This document shows, piece by piece, positions 43,898-51,433 of a DNA stretch of 64,000 nt; position 1 is the stretch's first letter, and every line of letters begins with the position of its first letter. The notes beneath the pieces were generated by a model. The model was not told the origin of the DNA and ran no database searches. It was given only the letters and a program-made list of their open reading frames with translations. This stretch comes from Pseudomonas putida (GTDB lineage Bacteria; Pseudomonadota; Gammaproteobacteria; Pseudomonadales; Pseudomonadaceae). The position numbers and the translations under genes are program-made. The stretch spans positions 1-64,000 of the forward strand of contig NZ_JANHKS010000025.1 of the NCBI RefSeq assembly GCF_028682175.1. Direction: 5' to 3'.

Positions 43898-44686
43898 TCA
43901 TTGGCCCGGGACCGCCAGCCATTCGCCGACCACTTTCTGATAGGTACCGGTGGCCTTGGCCAGATGCAGCCATTGATCGACGTAGGCCTTCCAGCTCACA
44001 TCGTCGCGAGGGAGCAGGTAGGCCTTTTCGCCGTACTGCATGTAGCGTGACGGGTTGACTGTGCACAGCCCGCGCAGGCGTTTCTGCTGGTACAGGGCTT
44101 CGGACGCATCGGTAATCATCACGTCTGCCTGCTTGTCCAGCAATTGCTGAAAGATGGTCTTGTTGTCGTGAAAGGCCAGCTTCGCGTTGGGCAGAAACGC
44201 CCGGGCGAACGCCTCGTTGGTGCCGCCCTGAGGTTCGATCAGACGGACGTCGGGCTGATTGATCTGCGCAACGGTCTGGTATTTGGCCTCATCCTCGCAC
44301 CGTACCAGCGGCACCTTGCCGTCGATATCCAGCGTGTCGCTGAAAAACGCCTTCTTCTGCCGTTCCAGCGTCACTGAAATCCCGCCCACCGCGATGTCGC
44401 ACTTGCCCGCGGTGAAGTCCGTCATCAGCGTCTTCCAGGTGGTCGGCACCCACTCGACCTGCGCCCCGAGGCTCTGCGCCAGCGACTGCGCCAATTCGAT
44501 GTCGATGCCCTCGTAGCCACCGTCCGGTCTGTGGAAGGTATACGGCTTGTAATCCCCGGTGGTGCAGACCGAAAGCTTGCCACTTTGCTGCACCGAATCC
44601 AGACGCGAAACCGCCTCGCCCGCCTGCGCCTGCGCCATCCCGAGCAGGCTAACCAGCAGGGTGGCAGTGATGTTTTTATTGTTCAT
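43898..44686 (-). CDS. Periplasmic cyclohexadienyl dehydratase-like protein (PheC family)
   Basis: 262 residues. Signal peptide to about A22. The type II periplasmic-binding fold matches amino-acid ABC binding proteins, but the pattern is that of PheC, the periplasmic enzyme that turns arogenate or prephenate into phenylalanine or phenylpyruvate: CTTGDYKPYTF, GGTNEAFAR, TDASEALYQ (E196, the position of the catalytic Glu) and YGEKAYLLPRDD. No ABC permease or ATPase genes adjoin it, which favours an enzyme over a transporter subunit. A REP fragment lies at its 3' end. Confidence 0.75.
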   Translation of the reverse strand: MNNKNITATLLVSLLGMAQAQAGEAVSRLDSVQQSGKLSVCTTGDYKPYTFHRPDGGYEGIDIELAQSLAQSLGAQVEWVPTTWKTLMTDFTAGKCDIAVGGISVTLERQKKAFFSDTLDIDGKVPLVRCEDEAKYQTVAQINQPDVRLIEPQGGTNEAFARAFLPNAKLAFHDNKTIFQQLLDKQADVMITDASEALYQQKRLRGLCTVNPSRYMQYGEKAYLLPRDDVSWKAYVDQWLHLAKATGTYQKVVGEWLAVPGQ

Positions 44687-44792
44687 GTGATCGATCCCTG
44701 TGAGGTGACATCCGGGGTGTTGTTATAGAGGTGGGGGACAGGGATGGGAAGCGTCAACCTGCCACAAGATAGTCCCAACACCAGGGACTGAT

Positions 44793-45383
44793 CTACTTAC
44801 TGGGTGCCCGAGCCGCCCGGACCTTCGCCCGATGATGCCGCACCAGCGCGACCACTGCCGCAATCACCACCACGCCGATGAAGATCGGCAGGCGGTAGGG
44901 TTTGAGGTTGCCCAGCAGGTTCTGCAGCGCTTCGCCGGCCCAGTATCCGGCCATGACGAAGAGGGTGGCCCATACGGCGGCGCCGAGCAGGTTGATCGCG
45001 GAAAAACGGATCGGTGACAGGCGACTGGCGCCGATCACCAACGGGCCGATCAGGCGCATGCCATAGAGAAATCGCACCGAGAACACCGAGGCCATGGGGT
45101 AACGTTCGATCAGCCCTGACACTCGGTCAATGGTGGCTTGCTGGCGATGCAGGCGAGGCAGGATGCGCGGCCCGAAGTAGCGACCGGTCCAGAACAGGAT
45201 CTGGTCGCCGAGCATGCCGCCCAGGGTGGCGATCAGGATCACATCGACAAGACGCAGGGATGTCTGGTGCGCAGCAAGCCCGCCCAAAATCAGAATGGTT
45301 TCGCCTTCAAGCAGGCAGCCGATGAACACGGCCCAATAGCCGTAGTTGACGAGCAGCGCGTTGATGTCGACATGTTCGAACAT
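44793..45383 (-). CDS. DedA family membrane protein
   Basis: 196 residues with about five hydrophobic segments. The DedA/VTT family includes undecaprenyl-phosphate flippases and proteins affecting membrane potential. Conserved features include LLEGETILILGG, the amphipathic FxxRFLYGMRLIGPLVIG and the Arg-rich tail. Start chosen at MFEHVDINALL; an upstream Met in frame has no ribosome site. Confidence 0.88.
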   Translation of the reverse strand: MFEHVDINALLVNYGYWAVFIGCLLEGETILILGGLAAHQTSLRLVDVILIATLGGMLGDQILFWTGRYFGPRILPRLHRQQATIDRVSGLIERYPMASVFSVRFLYGMRLIGPLVIGASRLSPIRFSAINLLGAAVWATLFVMAGYWAGEALQNLLGNLKPYRLPIFIGVVVIAAVVALVRHHRAKVRAARAPSK

Positions 45384-45491
45384 GGGGGAAAGCGGCCTCA
45401 AGGCAGGGACCTGCCGCAACGGGCGGAAGGTTTGCCGTTCGACCTGATCGGTTCGTCAACAGTTCTATCGCGTTTTCTGCCCCGAAGCCGC

Positions 45492-46196
45492 TCACTCGCT
45501 GTATTCGGCTTCCAGTGCCGCGAGATCTTTCTCTATCACCTTCATCAACATTTCCCACTCGCCCTGGGTACGTTTCATCGCCTCACCTTCGCGGGAGTAG
45601 AGAAAATCGATGACGTTCGCGGTTTCCTTGGCCTTGGTGGTCGGGCGGAAGGCGTCCATGCTCAGCACCCGCGCCAGCATGTCCAGCTCGGTGGCGTGGT
45701 TGACCCACTGCCAATTGTCCTTGATCACCAGCTTGTCGATGAGAATGCATTGCTTCTTGAAGCTGCGCAGACTGGCGCCAAAGGGGCTGGCGGCCAGTAG
45801 CGAGGTGATGCGCGAACCTTCGTTGTTGGCCTTGTCCACCGCATTGGGGCCAAAGAACCACTCGTTGAAGCTCAGTTCGATCTCACGAAAGGCGACATTG
45901 GCATCCCAGATGATGCCCAGCGCCTTGTTGTGGATCATCTCGTTCTTCCAGGCGCGATAGGCCTTGAATGCAAGGCCCACCAGGCCTATGGCTGCCAGCG
46001 CCTGCACCAGGGCCGAACAGGAATTGATGACGTCGTACGCGCGGGCCGAACCTGAGACGCCAGCGCCCGTGTAGGACTCGTAGAAGACAGCCCCGGTCAT
46101 TGCCGCGAGGGCAAAGAGGGCACAGTAGAAACCGAATGCATAGGGATCTTTCATTGTTGTTTTTATCCGATCAGCGAGGTTAAACGTATGGTCCAT
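45492..46196 (-). CDS. Membrane protein of unknown function
   Basis: 234 residues. Two hydrophobic helices at about 22-44 and 58-80, then a long cytoplasmic, helical C-terminus rich in Lys and Glu (EIELSFNEWFFG, RTQGEWEMLMKVIEKDLAALE). The DUF4760-like arrangement of two helices and a cytoplasmic tail is seen, but I cannot name it. Start could be Met15. No linked operon genes. Confidence 0.65.
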   Translation of the reverse strand: MDHTFNLADRIKTTMKDPYAFGFYCALFALAAMTGAVFYESYTGAGVSGSARAYDVINSCSALVQALAAIGLVGLAFKAYRAWKNEMIHNKALGIIWDANVAFREIELSFNEWFFGPNAVDKANNEGSRITSLLAASPFGASLRSFKKQCILIDKLVIKDNWQWVNHATELDMLARVLSMDAFRPTTKAKETANVIDFLYSREGEAMKRTQGEWEMLMKVIEKDLAALEAEYSE

Positions 46197-46290
46197 TTCG
46201 CTCTGGATCAGTCATTTTTCAGGCTAGTTGAGAACTGGGGATTTGCAGGAAGGGTGACGAAATGAATTCTTACAGATCCACTCGCTTCTC

Positions 46291-46372
46291 GTAGCAGTCC
46301 GGCTTGCCGGCGAGGCGATCCTCAGATATTCGGCGCCTTGAAAGACGACACGCCGGCAAGCCGGACCGCTAC
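46291..46372. repeat. Palindromic repeat, GTAGCAGTCCGG type, containing a stop codon
   Basis: Arms GTAGCAGTCCGGCTTGCCGG and CCGGCAAGCCGGACCGCTAC with one mismatch, 40-base centre. The right arm ends with the LysR stop codon (see that gene). Confidence 0.85.
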
Positions 46373-47289
46373 GGGTTGCGGCGATGCGGGAACAGTCGGG
46401 TGTCAGCAAGACAGTCCTTCAAGTGGTCGTAGACCAGTCGCACACGTGGAGGTACCGGGCCTGACTGGGTGCGGTAAATAATCAGGTCCGTGGAGGGCGG
46501 CGCGCAGTCGGCCAGCACTTCGATCAGCCGTCCCTCGCTCAAATGCGGTTCGGCCAGATAATGCGGCATCTGTGCAAAAGCCAGCCCGCCTAGGACGAAT
46601 TCAAGCTCCGTTTCCGGATCGTCGCAGCTGAACGCGGGGGAGGGCGGCAGGTAGTCCTGACCCTGGGCAAAAAACCACGGCCATGGCCGACCATGATTGC
46701 GGTCGATCAACAACGACATGGGCAAGGCTTTCAGATCCTCGATGCTGGTGGGCGACCCCACCCTCTCGATCAGCGAAGGCGCCGCGACGACTTTCAATGG
46801 CACCTGCGCCACCGCCCGCGCGATGTAGCGCCGGTCCCGCACTGCACCGACCCGGATGCCGATGTCGATACGCGACGCCACCGCATCGGTCAGTTGGTCC
46901 TCAAGGCTCAACTCGATTCGCAGCCCAGGATGCTGCTCCATCAGCGGCCCGAGAAACCCCGGCAGGTACAGCTTGCCGATGGCATGGGGTGCAGTAATGC
47001 CTACCCGCCCCGTGATTTCGGCACTCCGGGATTTGCTGTGGGCCACGAACAGCTGATCGAACCGGTTCAGCGTCTCCCGCGCCTGCTGGGCGATCTCCCT
47101 GCCGAACGCAGTGACATGAGCCTGGCGCGTGCTGCGATGAAACAACGGCTCGGCGAAGGTTCGTTCCAGTTCCTTGATCGCCCGCGTCACCTTCTGCGGC
47201 GACGTCCCGAGGCGATGGGCCGCCTCGCGAAAGCTTGGCGCATCCACTGCTACCAAAAATACCCGCAGCATCTCCATGCGATTGAGCAT
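46369..47289 (-). CDS. LysR-family regulator
   Basis: 306 residues. Winged HTH at about 5-63 (MEMLRVFLVAVDAPSFREAAHRLGTSPQKV region) and a substrate-binding domain to residue 300. The stop codon TAG lies inside a palindromic repeat arm, so the last residues may differ from relatives. Start: the MLNRMEMLRVF Met was chosen; MEMLRVF is an alternative. Divergent from the SDR gene with two LysR boxes between, so it probably controls that gene. Confidence 0.9.
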   Translation of the reverse strand: MLNRMEMLRVFLVAVDAPSFREAAHRLGTSPQKVTRAIKELERTFAEPLFHRSTRQAHVTAFGREIAQQARETLNRFDQLFVAHSKSRSAEITGRVGITAPHAIGKLYLPGFLGPLMEQHPGLRIELSLEDQLTDAVASRIDIGIRVGAVRDRRYIARAVAQVPLKVVAAPSLIERVGSPTSIEDLKALPMSLLIDRNHGRPWPWFFAQGQDYLPPSPAFSCDDPETELEFVLGGLAFAQMPHYLAEPHLSEGRLIEVLADCAPPSTDLIIYRTQSGPVPPRVRLVYDHLKDCLADTRLFPHRRNP

Positions 47290-47302
47290 TGCACGCCTCG
47301 TA

Positions 47303-47349
47303 TTCCAGAAAGTGGAATTCTCAAATCCTAACTCTTCCATTTTCTGGAT
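47303..47349. promoter_or_regulatory. Two LysR-type boxes between LysR and SDR genes
   Basis: Box 1 TTCCAgaaagTGGAA (47303-47317), with flanking bases an exact ATTCCA-N5-TGGAAT palindrome, and box 2 TTCCATTTTCTGGAT (47335-47349). Both contain the TCCA-N5-TGGA core that fits T-N11-A. Their centres are 32 bases apart, about three helical turns, so both lie on one face of the DNA. Confidence 0.68.
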
Positions 47350-47407
47350 CGGATATCCACTGCAAACTTCATCTCAAGCACTTCCCACTCGCTTGAGGAG
47401 ATTCAAA

Positions 47408-48151
47408 ATGAGCAATGGCATTCAAAACAAGGTTGTTGTCATCACTGGCGCCAGCAGCGGTCTGGGCGAAGCCACCGCCCGCCACCTGGCCCGCCTGGGC
47501 GCCAAGGTTGTCCTGGCTGCGCGCCGTCAGGAACGCATGGACGTGATCGTCAGCGAGATCAAGGCAGCCGGCGGCCAGGCCTCGGCCTACACCGTCGACG
47601 TCACCCGCCGCGAAGACCTCAGCACCCTGATCGAAAACGCCGTGCGCGACTTCGGCAAGGTCGATGTCATGATCAACAACGCCGGCTTCATGGCCATCGC
47701 CCCCATCTCCGAACTGCGCGTCGAAGAATGGGATCGCATGATCGACATCAATATCAAGGGCGTGCTCTACGGCGTGGCTGCCGCGCTGCCCAAGTTTGAA
47801 GCCCAGGGCTTCGGCCACTTCATCAACATCTCGTCGGTGGCCGGCATCAAGGTCTTCAGCCCCGGCGGCTCGGTCTACAGCGGCACCAAATATGCGGTGC
47901 GCGCCATCTCCGACGGCCTGCGCCACGAAGTCGGCGGCAAGATCCGCACCACCACCATCGAGCCAGGTGCCGTTGAATCCGAACTCAAACTCGGCAGCGG
48001 CCACCAGCCAAGCGCTGACGTGGTGAACGAGTTCTACAAAATGGCCATCCCGGCCGAGTCCGTCGCACGAGCGATCGCCTACGCCATCGAACAGCCGGGG
48101 GATGTGGACATCAACGAAATCGTGTTGCGGCCGACTGCGCAGGATTTCTGA
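47408..48151 (+). CDS. Short-chain dehydrogenase/reductase
   Basis: 247 residues, classical SDR. The NAD(P) motif TGASSGLG is at 13-20, NNAG at 90-93, catalytic Ser142/Ser143, Tyr157 and Lys161 (YSGTK) are present. R39/R40 after beta2 (LAARRQ) suggests NADPH preference. Substrate unknown. ATG preceded by GAGGAG. Probably the sole target of the divergent LysR. Confidence 0.9.
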   Translation: MSNGIQNKVVVITGASSGLGEATARHLARLGAKVVLAARRQERMDVIVSEIKAAGGQASAYTVDVTRREDLSTLIENAVRDFGKVDVMINNAGFMAIAPISELRVEEWDRMIDINIKGVLYGVAAALPKFEAQGFGHFINISSVAGIKVFSPGGSVYSGTKYAVRAISDGLRHEVGGKIRTTTIEPGAVESELKLGSGHQPSADVVNEFYKMAIPAESVARAIAYAIEQPGDVDINEIVLRPTAQDF

Positions 48152-48164
48152 TCAGCGCAGCGCT

Positions 48165-48393
48165 TGCCGGCGAGGCGTCCTCACCATCGGCTCGCCGGCA
48201 AGCCGGACTGCTACGGTTCTGCGGCGCAACACACACCGCAATCACCCCCCAATCCCGTAGCAGTCCGGCTCGCCGGCGTCAGCGATCTCAAGGCCGCCCC
48301 CGCCGGCAAGCCGTGCTGCTACGGTTCCGCGGCGGAACACAAACCGCAAGCACACCCCGATCCCGTAGCAGCACGGCTTGCCGGCGGGGGCGA
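48165..48393. repeat. Cluster of palindromic repeats, GTAGCAG family
   Basis: Three elements: a degenerate pair at 48165-48214, a full pair at 48257-48322 whose left arm has the TCCGG and right arm the GTGCTG variant, and a lone arm at 48365-48393. Mixed arms within one element point to recombination between copies. The rest of the gap to the tRNA gene has no gene. Confidence 0.82.
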
Positions 48394-48516
48394 TTTTGAA
48401 GGCGCAGGATTGCCAGGTCAGGCATGAATATTCAGGAACCGGCTACCTGCACAGGGTTGCCGGTTTTTGGCATTGGGGCAGACGCGACCAGCGCTATCCG
48501 AAAAACCTCAGACACA

Positions 48517-48547
48517 AAAAAACCGGCTCAAATCTGGCCGGTTCTTT
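48517..48547 (-). terminator. Rho-independent terminator of tRNA-Leu
   Basis: Read leftwards: AACCGGCC, short loop, GAGCCGGTT then a run of T. It lies about 40 bases after the tRNA 3' end. Confidence 0.85.
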
Positions 48548-48587
48548 TCATCTTCAAGCGACGCAACCCCTTGAAGGTACTGCTGTC

Positions 48588-48672
48588 TGGTGCCCCGAGG
48601 GAGACTCGAACTCCCACTCCTTTCGAAAACGGATTTTGAATCCGCCGCGTCTACCAATTCCGCCATCAGGGC
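48588..48672 (-). tRNA. tRNA-Leu, anticodon CAA
   Basis: 85 bases including encoded CCA. Acceptor stem GCCCTGA/TCGGGGC with one G-T pair, anticodon loop TTCAAAA giving CAA, a long variable arm typical of class II tRNAs, and TTCGAGTCT T-loop. Decodes UUG leucine codons. Confidence 0.97.
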
Positions 48673-48779
48673 TTGTGGCGGCGGAGTATAGAGACGCGCC
48701 TACCGTTGGTCAATCATGTTTCATGGTCAATTTTGTGCTTTTCCGCTAAACTTCCCGGCCCTGCTAGACGAACCCCATC

Positions 48780-49850
48780 ATGCGTGTCGCCGACTTTACC
48801 TTCGAACTCCCTGATGCACTGATCGCTCGCCACCCTCTGGCCGAGCGTCGCAGCAGCCGCTTGCTGACCCTGGACGGGCCGAGCGGTGCGCTGGCACATC
48901 GCCAATTCGCTGATTTGCTGGAGCATTTGCGCCCCGGCGATCTCATGGTTTTCAACAATACCCGGGTGATTCCGGCGCGGCTGTTCGGGCAGAAAGCCTC
49001 GGGCGGCAAGCTGGAAATCCTGGTGGAACGGGTGCTGGATCAGCATCGCGTGCTGGCCCATGTGCGGTCGAGCAAGTCGCCGAAGGCGGGGTCGACGATC
49101 CTCATCGATGGCGGTGGCGAGGCCGAGATGGTGGCGCGCCATGATGCGCTGTTCGAGCTGCGTTTTGCCGAGCCGGTGCTGCCGCTGCTCGAGCGCGTAG
49201 GGCATATGCCGTTGCCTCCTTATATAGACCGCCCGGATGACGACGCCGACCGCGAGCGCTACCAGACCGTGTACGCCCAGCGTGCCGGCGCGGTGGCGGC
49301 GCCGACGGCGGGGCTGCATTTCGACCAGGTGATGATGGAGGCGATTGCTGCCAAGGGCGTCGAGACGGCCTTTGTCACGCTGCACGTGGGCGCGGGGACG
49401 TTCCAGCCGGTGCGCGTCGAGCGCATCGAAGATCACCACATGCATAACGAGTGGCTGGAAGTCACTCAAGAGGTGGTCGATGCCGTGGCGGCGTGTCGCG
49501 CGCGCGGTGGCCGTGTGGTCGCGGTGGGCACCACCAGTGTGCGTTCGCTGGAAAGTGCGGCACGTGATGGCGTGCTCAAGGCGTTCAGCGGCGACACCGA
49601 TATCTTCATCTACCCGGGCCGTCCCTTCCATGTGGTCGATGCCCTGGTCACCAATTTCCATTTGCCTGAATCCACGCTGTTGATGCTGGTTTCAGCCTTC
49701 GCCGGTTACCCGGAAACCATGGCGGCCTACGCGGCTGCGGTGGAGCACGGATACCGCTTCTTCAGTTACGGGGATGCCATGTTCATCACCCGCAATCCGG
49801 CGCCGACTGCACCTCAAGGATCAGATGCGGCCCCCGAGGATCTCGCATGA
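48780..49850 (+). CDS. queA: S-adenosylmethionine:tRNA ribosyltransferase-isomerase
   Basis: 356 residues. It transfers and isomerises the ribosyl of AdoMet to 7-aminomethyl-7-deazaguanine in tRNA to form epoxyqueuosine. Conserved LPDALIARHP at the N-terminus, GLHFDQVMMEAI and HVGAGTFQPVR with TNFHLPESTLLMLVSAFAG toward the C-terminus are present. ATG follows ACGAACCCCATC, a weak ribosome site. Overlaps tgt by 4 bases. Queuosine pathway partner genes tgt and yajC follow. Confidence 0.96.
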   Translation: MRVADFTFELPDALIARHPLAERRSSRLLTLDGPSGALAHRQFADLLEHLRPGDLMVFNNTRVIPARLFGQKASGGKLEILVERVLDQHRVLAHVRSSKSPKAGSTILIDGGGEAEMVARHDALFELRFAEPVLPLLERVGHMPLPPYIDRPDDDADRERYQTVYAQRAGAVAAPTAGLHFDQVMMEAIAAKGVETAFVTLHVGAGTFQPVRVERIEDHHMHNEWLEVTQEVVDAVAACRARGGRVVAVGTTSVRSLESAARDGVLKAFSGDTDIFIYPGRPFHVVDALVTNFHLPESTLLMLVSAFAGYPETMAAYAAAVEHGYRFFSYGDAMFITRNPAPTAPQGSDAAPEDLA

Positions 49851-50980
49851 GTCGCACCTGTCGTATGTCGTTTGAGCTGCTGGCCACTGATGGCAAGGCT
49901 CGTCGTGGTCGTCTGACCTTTCCCCGTGGCACGGTCGAGACCCCGGCGTTCATGCCGGTCGGTACCTATGGCACGGTCAAGGGCATGCTGCCCCGTGATA
50001 TCGAGGCCATCGGCGCCGAGATCATCCTGGGCAACACCTTCCACCTGTGGCTGCGTCCTGGCACCGAGGTCATCAAGGCCCACGGCGACCTGCACGATTT
50101 CATGCAGTGGAAAGGCCCGATTCTGACCGACTCCGGTGGTTTCCAGGTGTTCAGCCTGGGCGCGATGCGCAAGATCAAGGAGGAGGGCGTGACCTTCGCC
50201 TCGCCGGTGGACGGCTCCAAGGTATTCATGGGGCCGGAAGAGTCGATGCAGGTCCAGCGTGACCTGGGCTCGGACATTGTGATGATCTTCGACGAATGCA
50301 CCCCGTATCCGGCCGACGAAGACGTGGCGCGCACCTCCATGGAGCTGTCGCTGCGCTGGGCCAAGCGTTCGAAGATCGCCCATGGCGAAAACACCGCGGC
50401 ACTATTCGGCATCGTTCAGGGCGGCATGCATGAAAACCTGCGCATGCGCTCGCTGGAAGGCTTGAGCGAGCTGGATTTCGACGGCCTGGCCATTGGCGGC
50501 CTGTCGGTGGGCGAGCCCAAGCACGAGATGATCAAGGTGCTCGATTACCTGCCTGGTCGCATGCCCGCTGACAAACCTCGTTACCTTATGGGTGTAGGCA
50601 AGCCTGAAGACCTGGTTGAAGGTGTGCGCCGCGGAGTCGACATGTTCGACTGCGTGATGCCTACGCGCAACGCCCGCAACGGTCATCTGTTCATCGACAC
50701 CGGTGTCCTGAAGATTCGTAATGCGTTCCATCGCCACGATGATTCGCCGCTGGATCCGACGTGCGATTGCTACACCTGCAAGAACTTCTCCCGCGCTTAT
50801 CTGCATCACCTGGACAAGTGCGGCGAAATGCTGGGGAGCATGCTCAATACGATCCACAATTTGCGGCATTACCAGCTGCTGATGGCTGGTTTGCGCGAGG
50901 CTATTCAACAGGGTACATTGGCCGCCTTTGTCGATACGTTCTATGCCAAGCGCGGGCTTGCAACGCCGCCCCTGGATTGA
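49847..50980 (+). CDS. tgt: tRNA-guanine transglycosylase
   Basis: 377 residues. It swaps guanine-34 for preQ1 in tRNA Asn, Asp, His and Tyr. Active-site Asp in TDSGGFQVFS and the MPTRNARNG loop, and zinc ligands CDCYTCKNFSRAYLHHL, are intact. This ATG was chosen for the GAGGA eight bases before it and the queA overlap; Met7 (MSFELLATDG) is an alternative start used in some relatives. Confidence 0.96.
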   Translation: MSRTCRMSFELLATDGKARRGRLTFPRGTVETPAFMPVGTYGTVKGMLPRDIEAIGAEIILGNTFHLWLRPGTEVIKAHGDLHDFMQWKGPILTDSGGFQVFSLGAMRKIKEEGVTFASPVDGSKVFMGPEESMQVQRDLGSDIVMIFDECTPYPADEDVARTSMELSLRWAKRSKIAHGENTAALFGIVQGGMHENLRMRSLEGLSELDFDGLAIGGLSVGEPKHEMIKVLDYLPGRMPADKPRYLMGVGKPEDLVEGVRRGVDMFDCVMPTRNARNGHLFIDTGVLKIRNAFHRHDDSPLDPTCDCYTCKNFSRAYLHHLDKCGEMLGSMLNTIHNLRHYQLLMAGLREAIQQGTLAAFVDTFYAKRGLATPPLD

Positions 50981-51032
50981 TTGACAGCCGGTCTATCCGC
51001 TTCTTATTAAAATTATGCAACTGGAGTGCTAA

Positions 51033-51371
51033 ATGAGCTTTTTCATTTCCAACGCCATGGCGGACGCAGCCGCGCCTGCCGCTGCGGGTCCGGCGGGTTC
51101 GGGTTTCGAGTGGATTTTCCTGGTCGGCTTCCTGGTCATCTTCTACCTGATGATCTGGCGTCCACAGGCCAAACGCGCCAAAGAGCAGAAGAATCTGCTG
51201 GGTAACTTGCAGAAGGGCGACGAAGTCGTTACTTCCGGCGGTATCGCGGGCAAGATCAACAAAGTGACTGACGATTTCGTGGTGATCGAAGTTTCCGACA
51301 CTGTAGAACTGAAGATCCAGAAGGGCGCCATCGCTGCCACCCTGCCCAAGGGCACCCTGAAAGCCATCTGA
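51033..51371 (+). CDS. yajC: Sec translocase auxiliary subunit YajC
   Basis: 112 residues. One membrane helix at about 26-48 and a conserved cytoplasmic RPQAKRAKEQKNLLGNLQKGDEVVTSGGIAGKI region. Part of the SecDF-YajC complex that aids protein export. CTGGAG lies before the ATG. In the conserved queA-tgt-yajC-secD-secF order. Confidence 0.96.
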   Translation: MSFFISNAMADAAAPAAAGPAGSGFEWIFLVGFLVIFYLMIWRPQAKRAKEQKNLLGNLQKGDEVVTSGGIAGKINKVTDDFVVIEVSDTVELKIQKGAIAATLPKGTLKAI

Positions 51372-51394
51372 TTCCAGTCTTTTACCAATCGACG

Positions 51395-51413
51395 GGGCGC
51401 GCAAGGCGCCCCG
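51395..51413. promoter_or_regulatory. Hairpin between yajC and secD
   Basis: GGGGCGCGCAAGGCGCCCC, a 7-bp GC stem, without a following T run. It could be an RNA-processing or pause element rather than a full terminator. Confidence 0.55.
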
Positions 51414-51433
51414 CGTTATAAGCAGGCGGCGTG

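Noticed and set aside
43898..44686. Amino-acid ABC transporter binding protein
   Set aside because: The fold matches, but the PheC-type motifs and missing permease genes argue for an enzyme.
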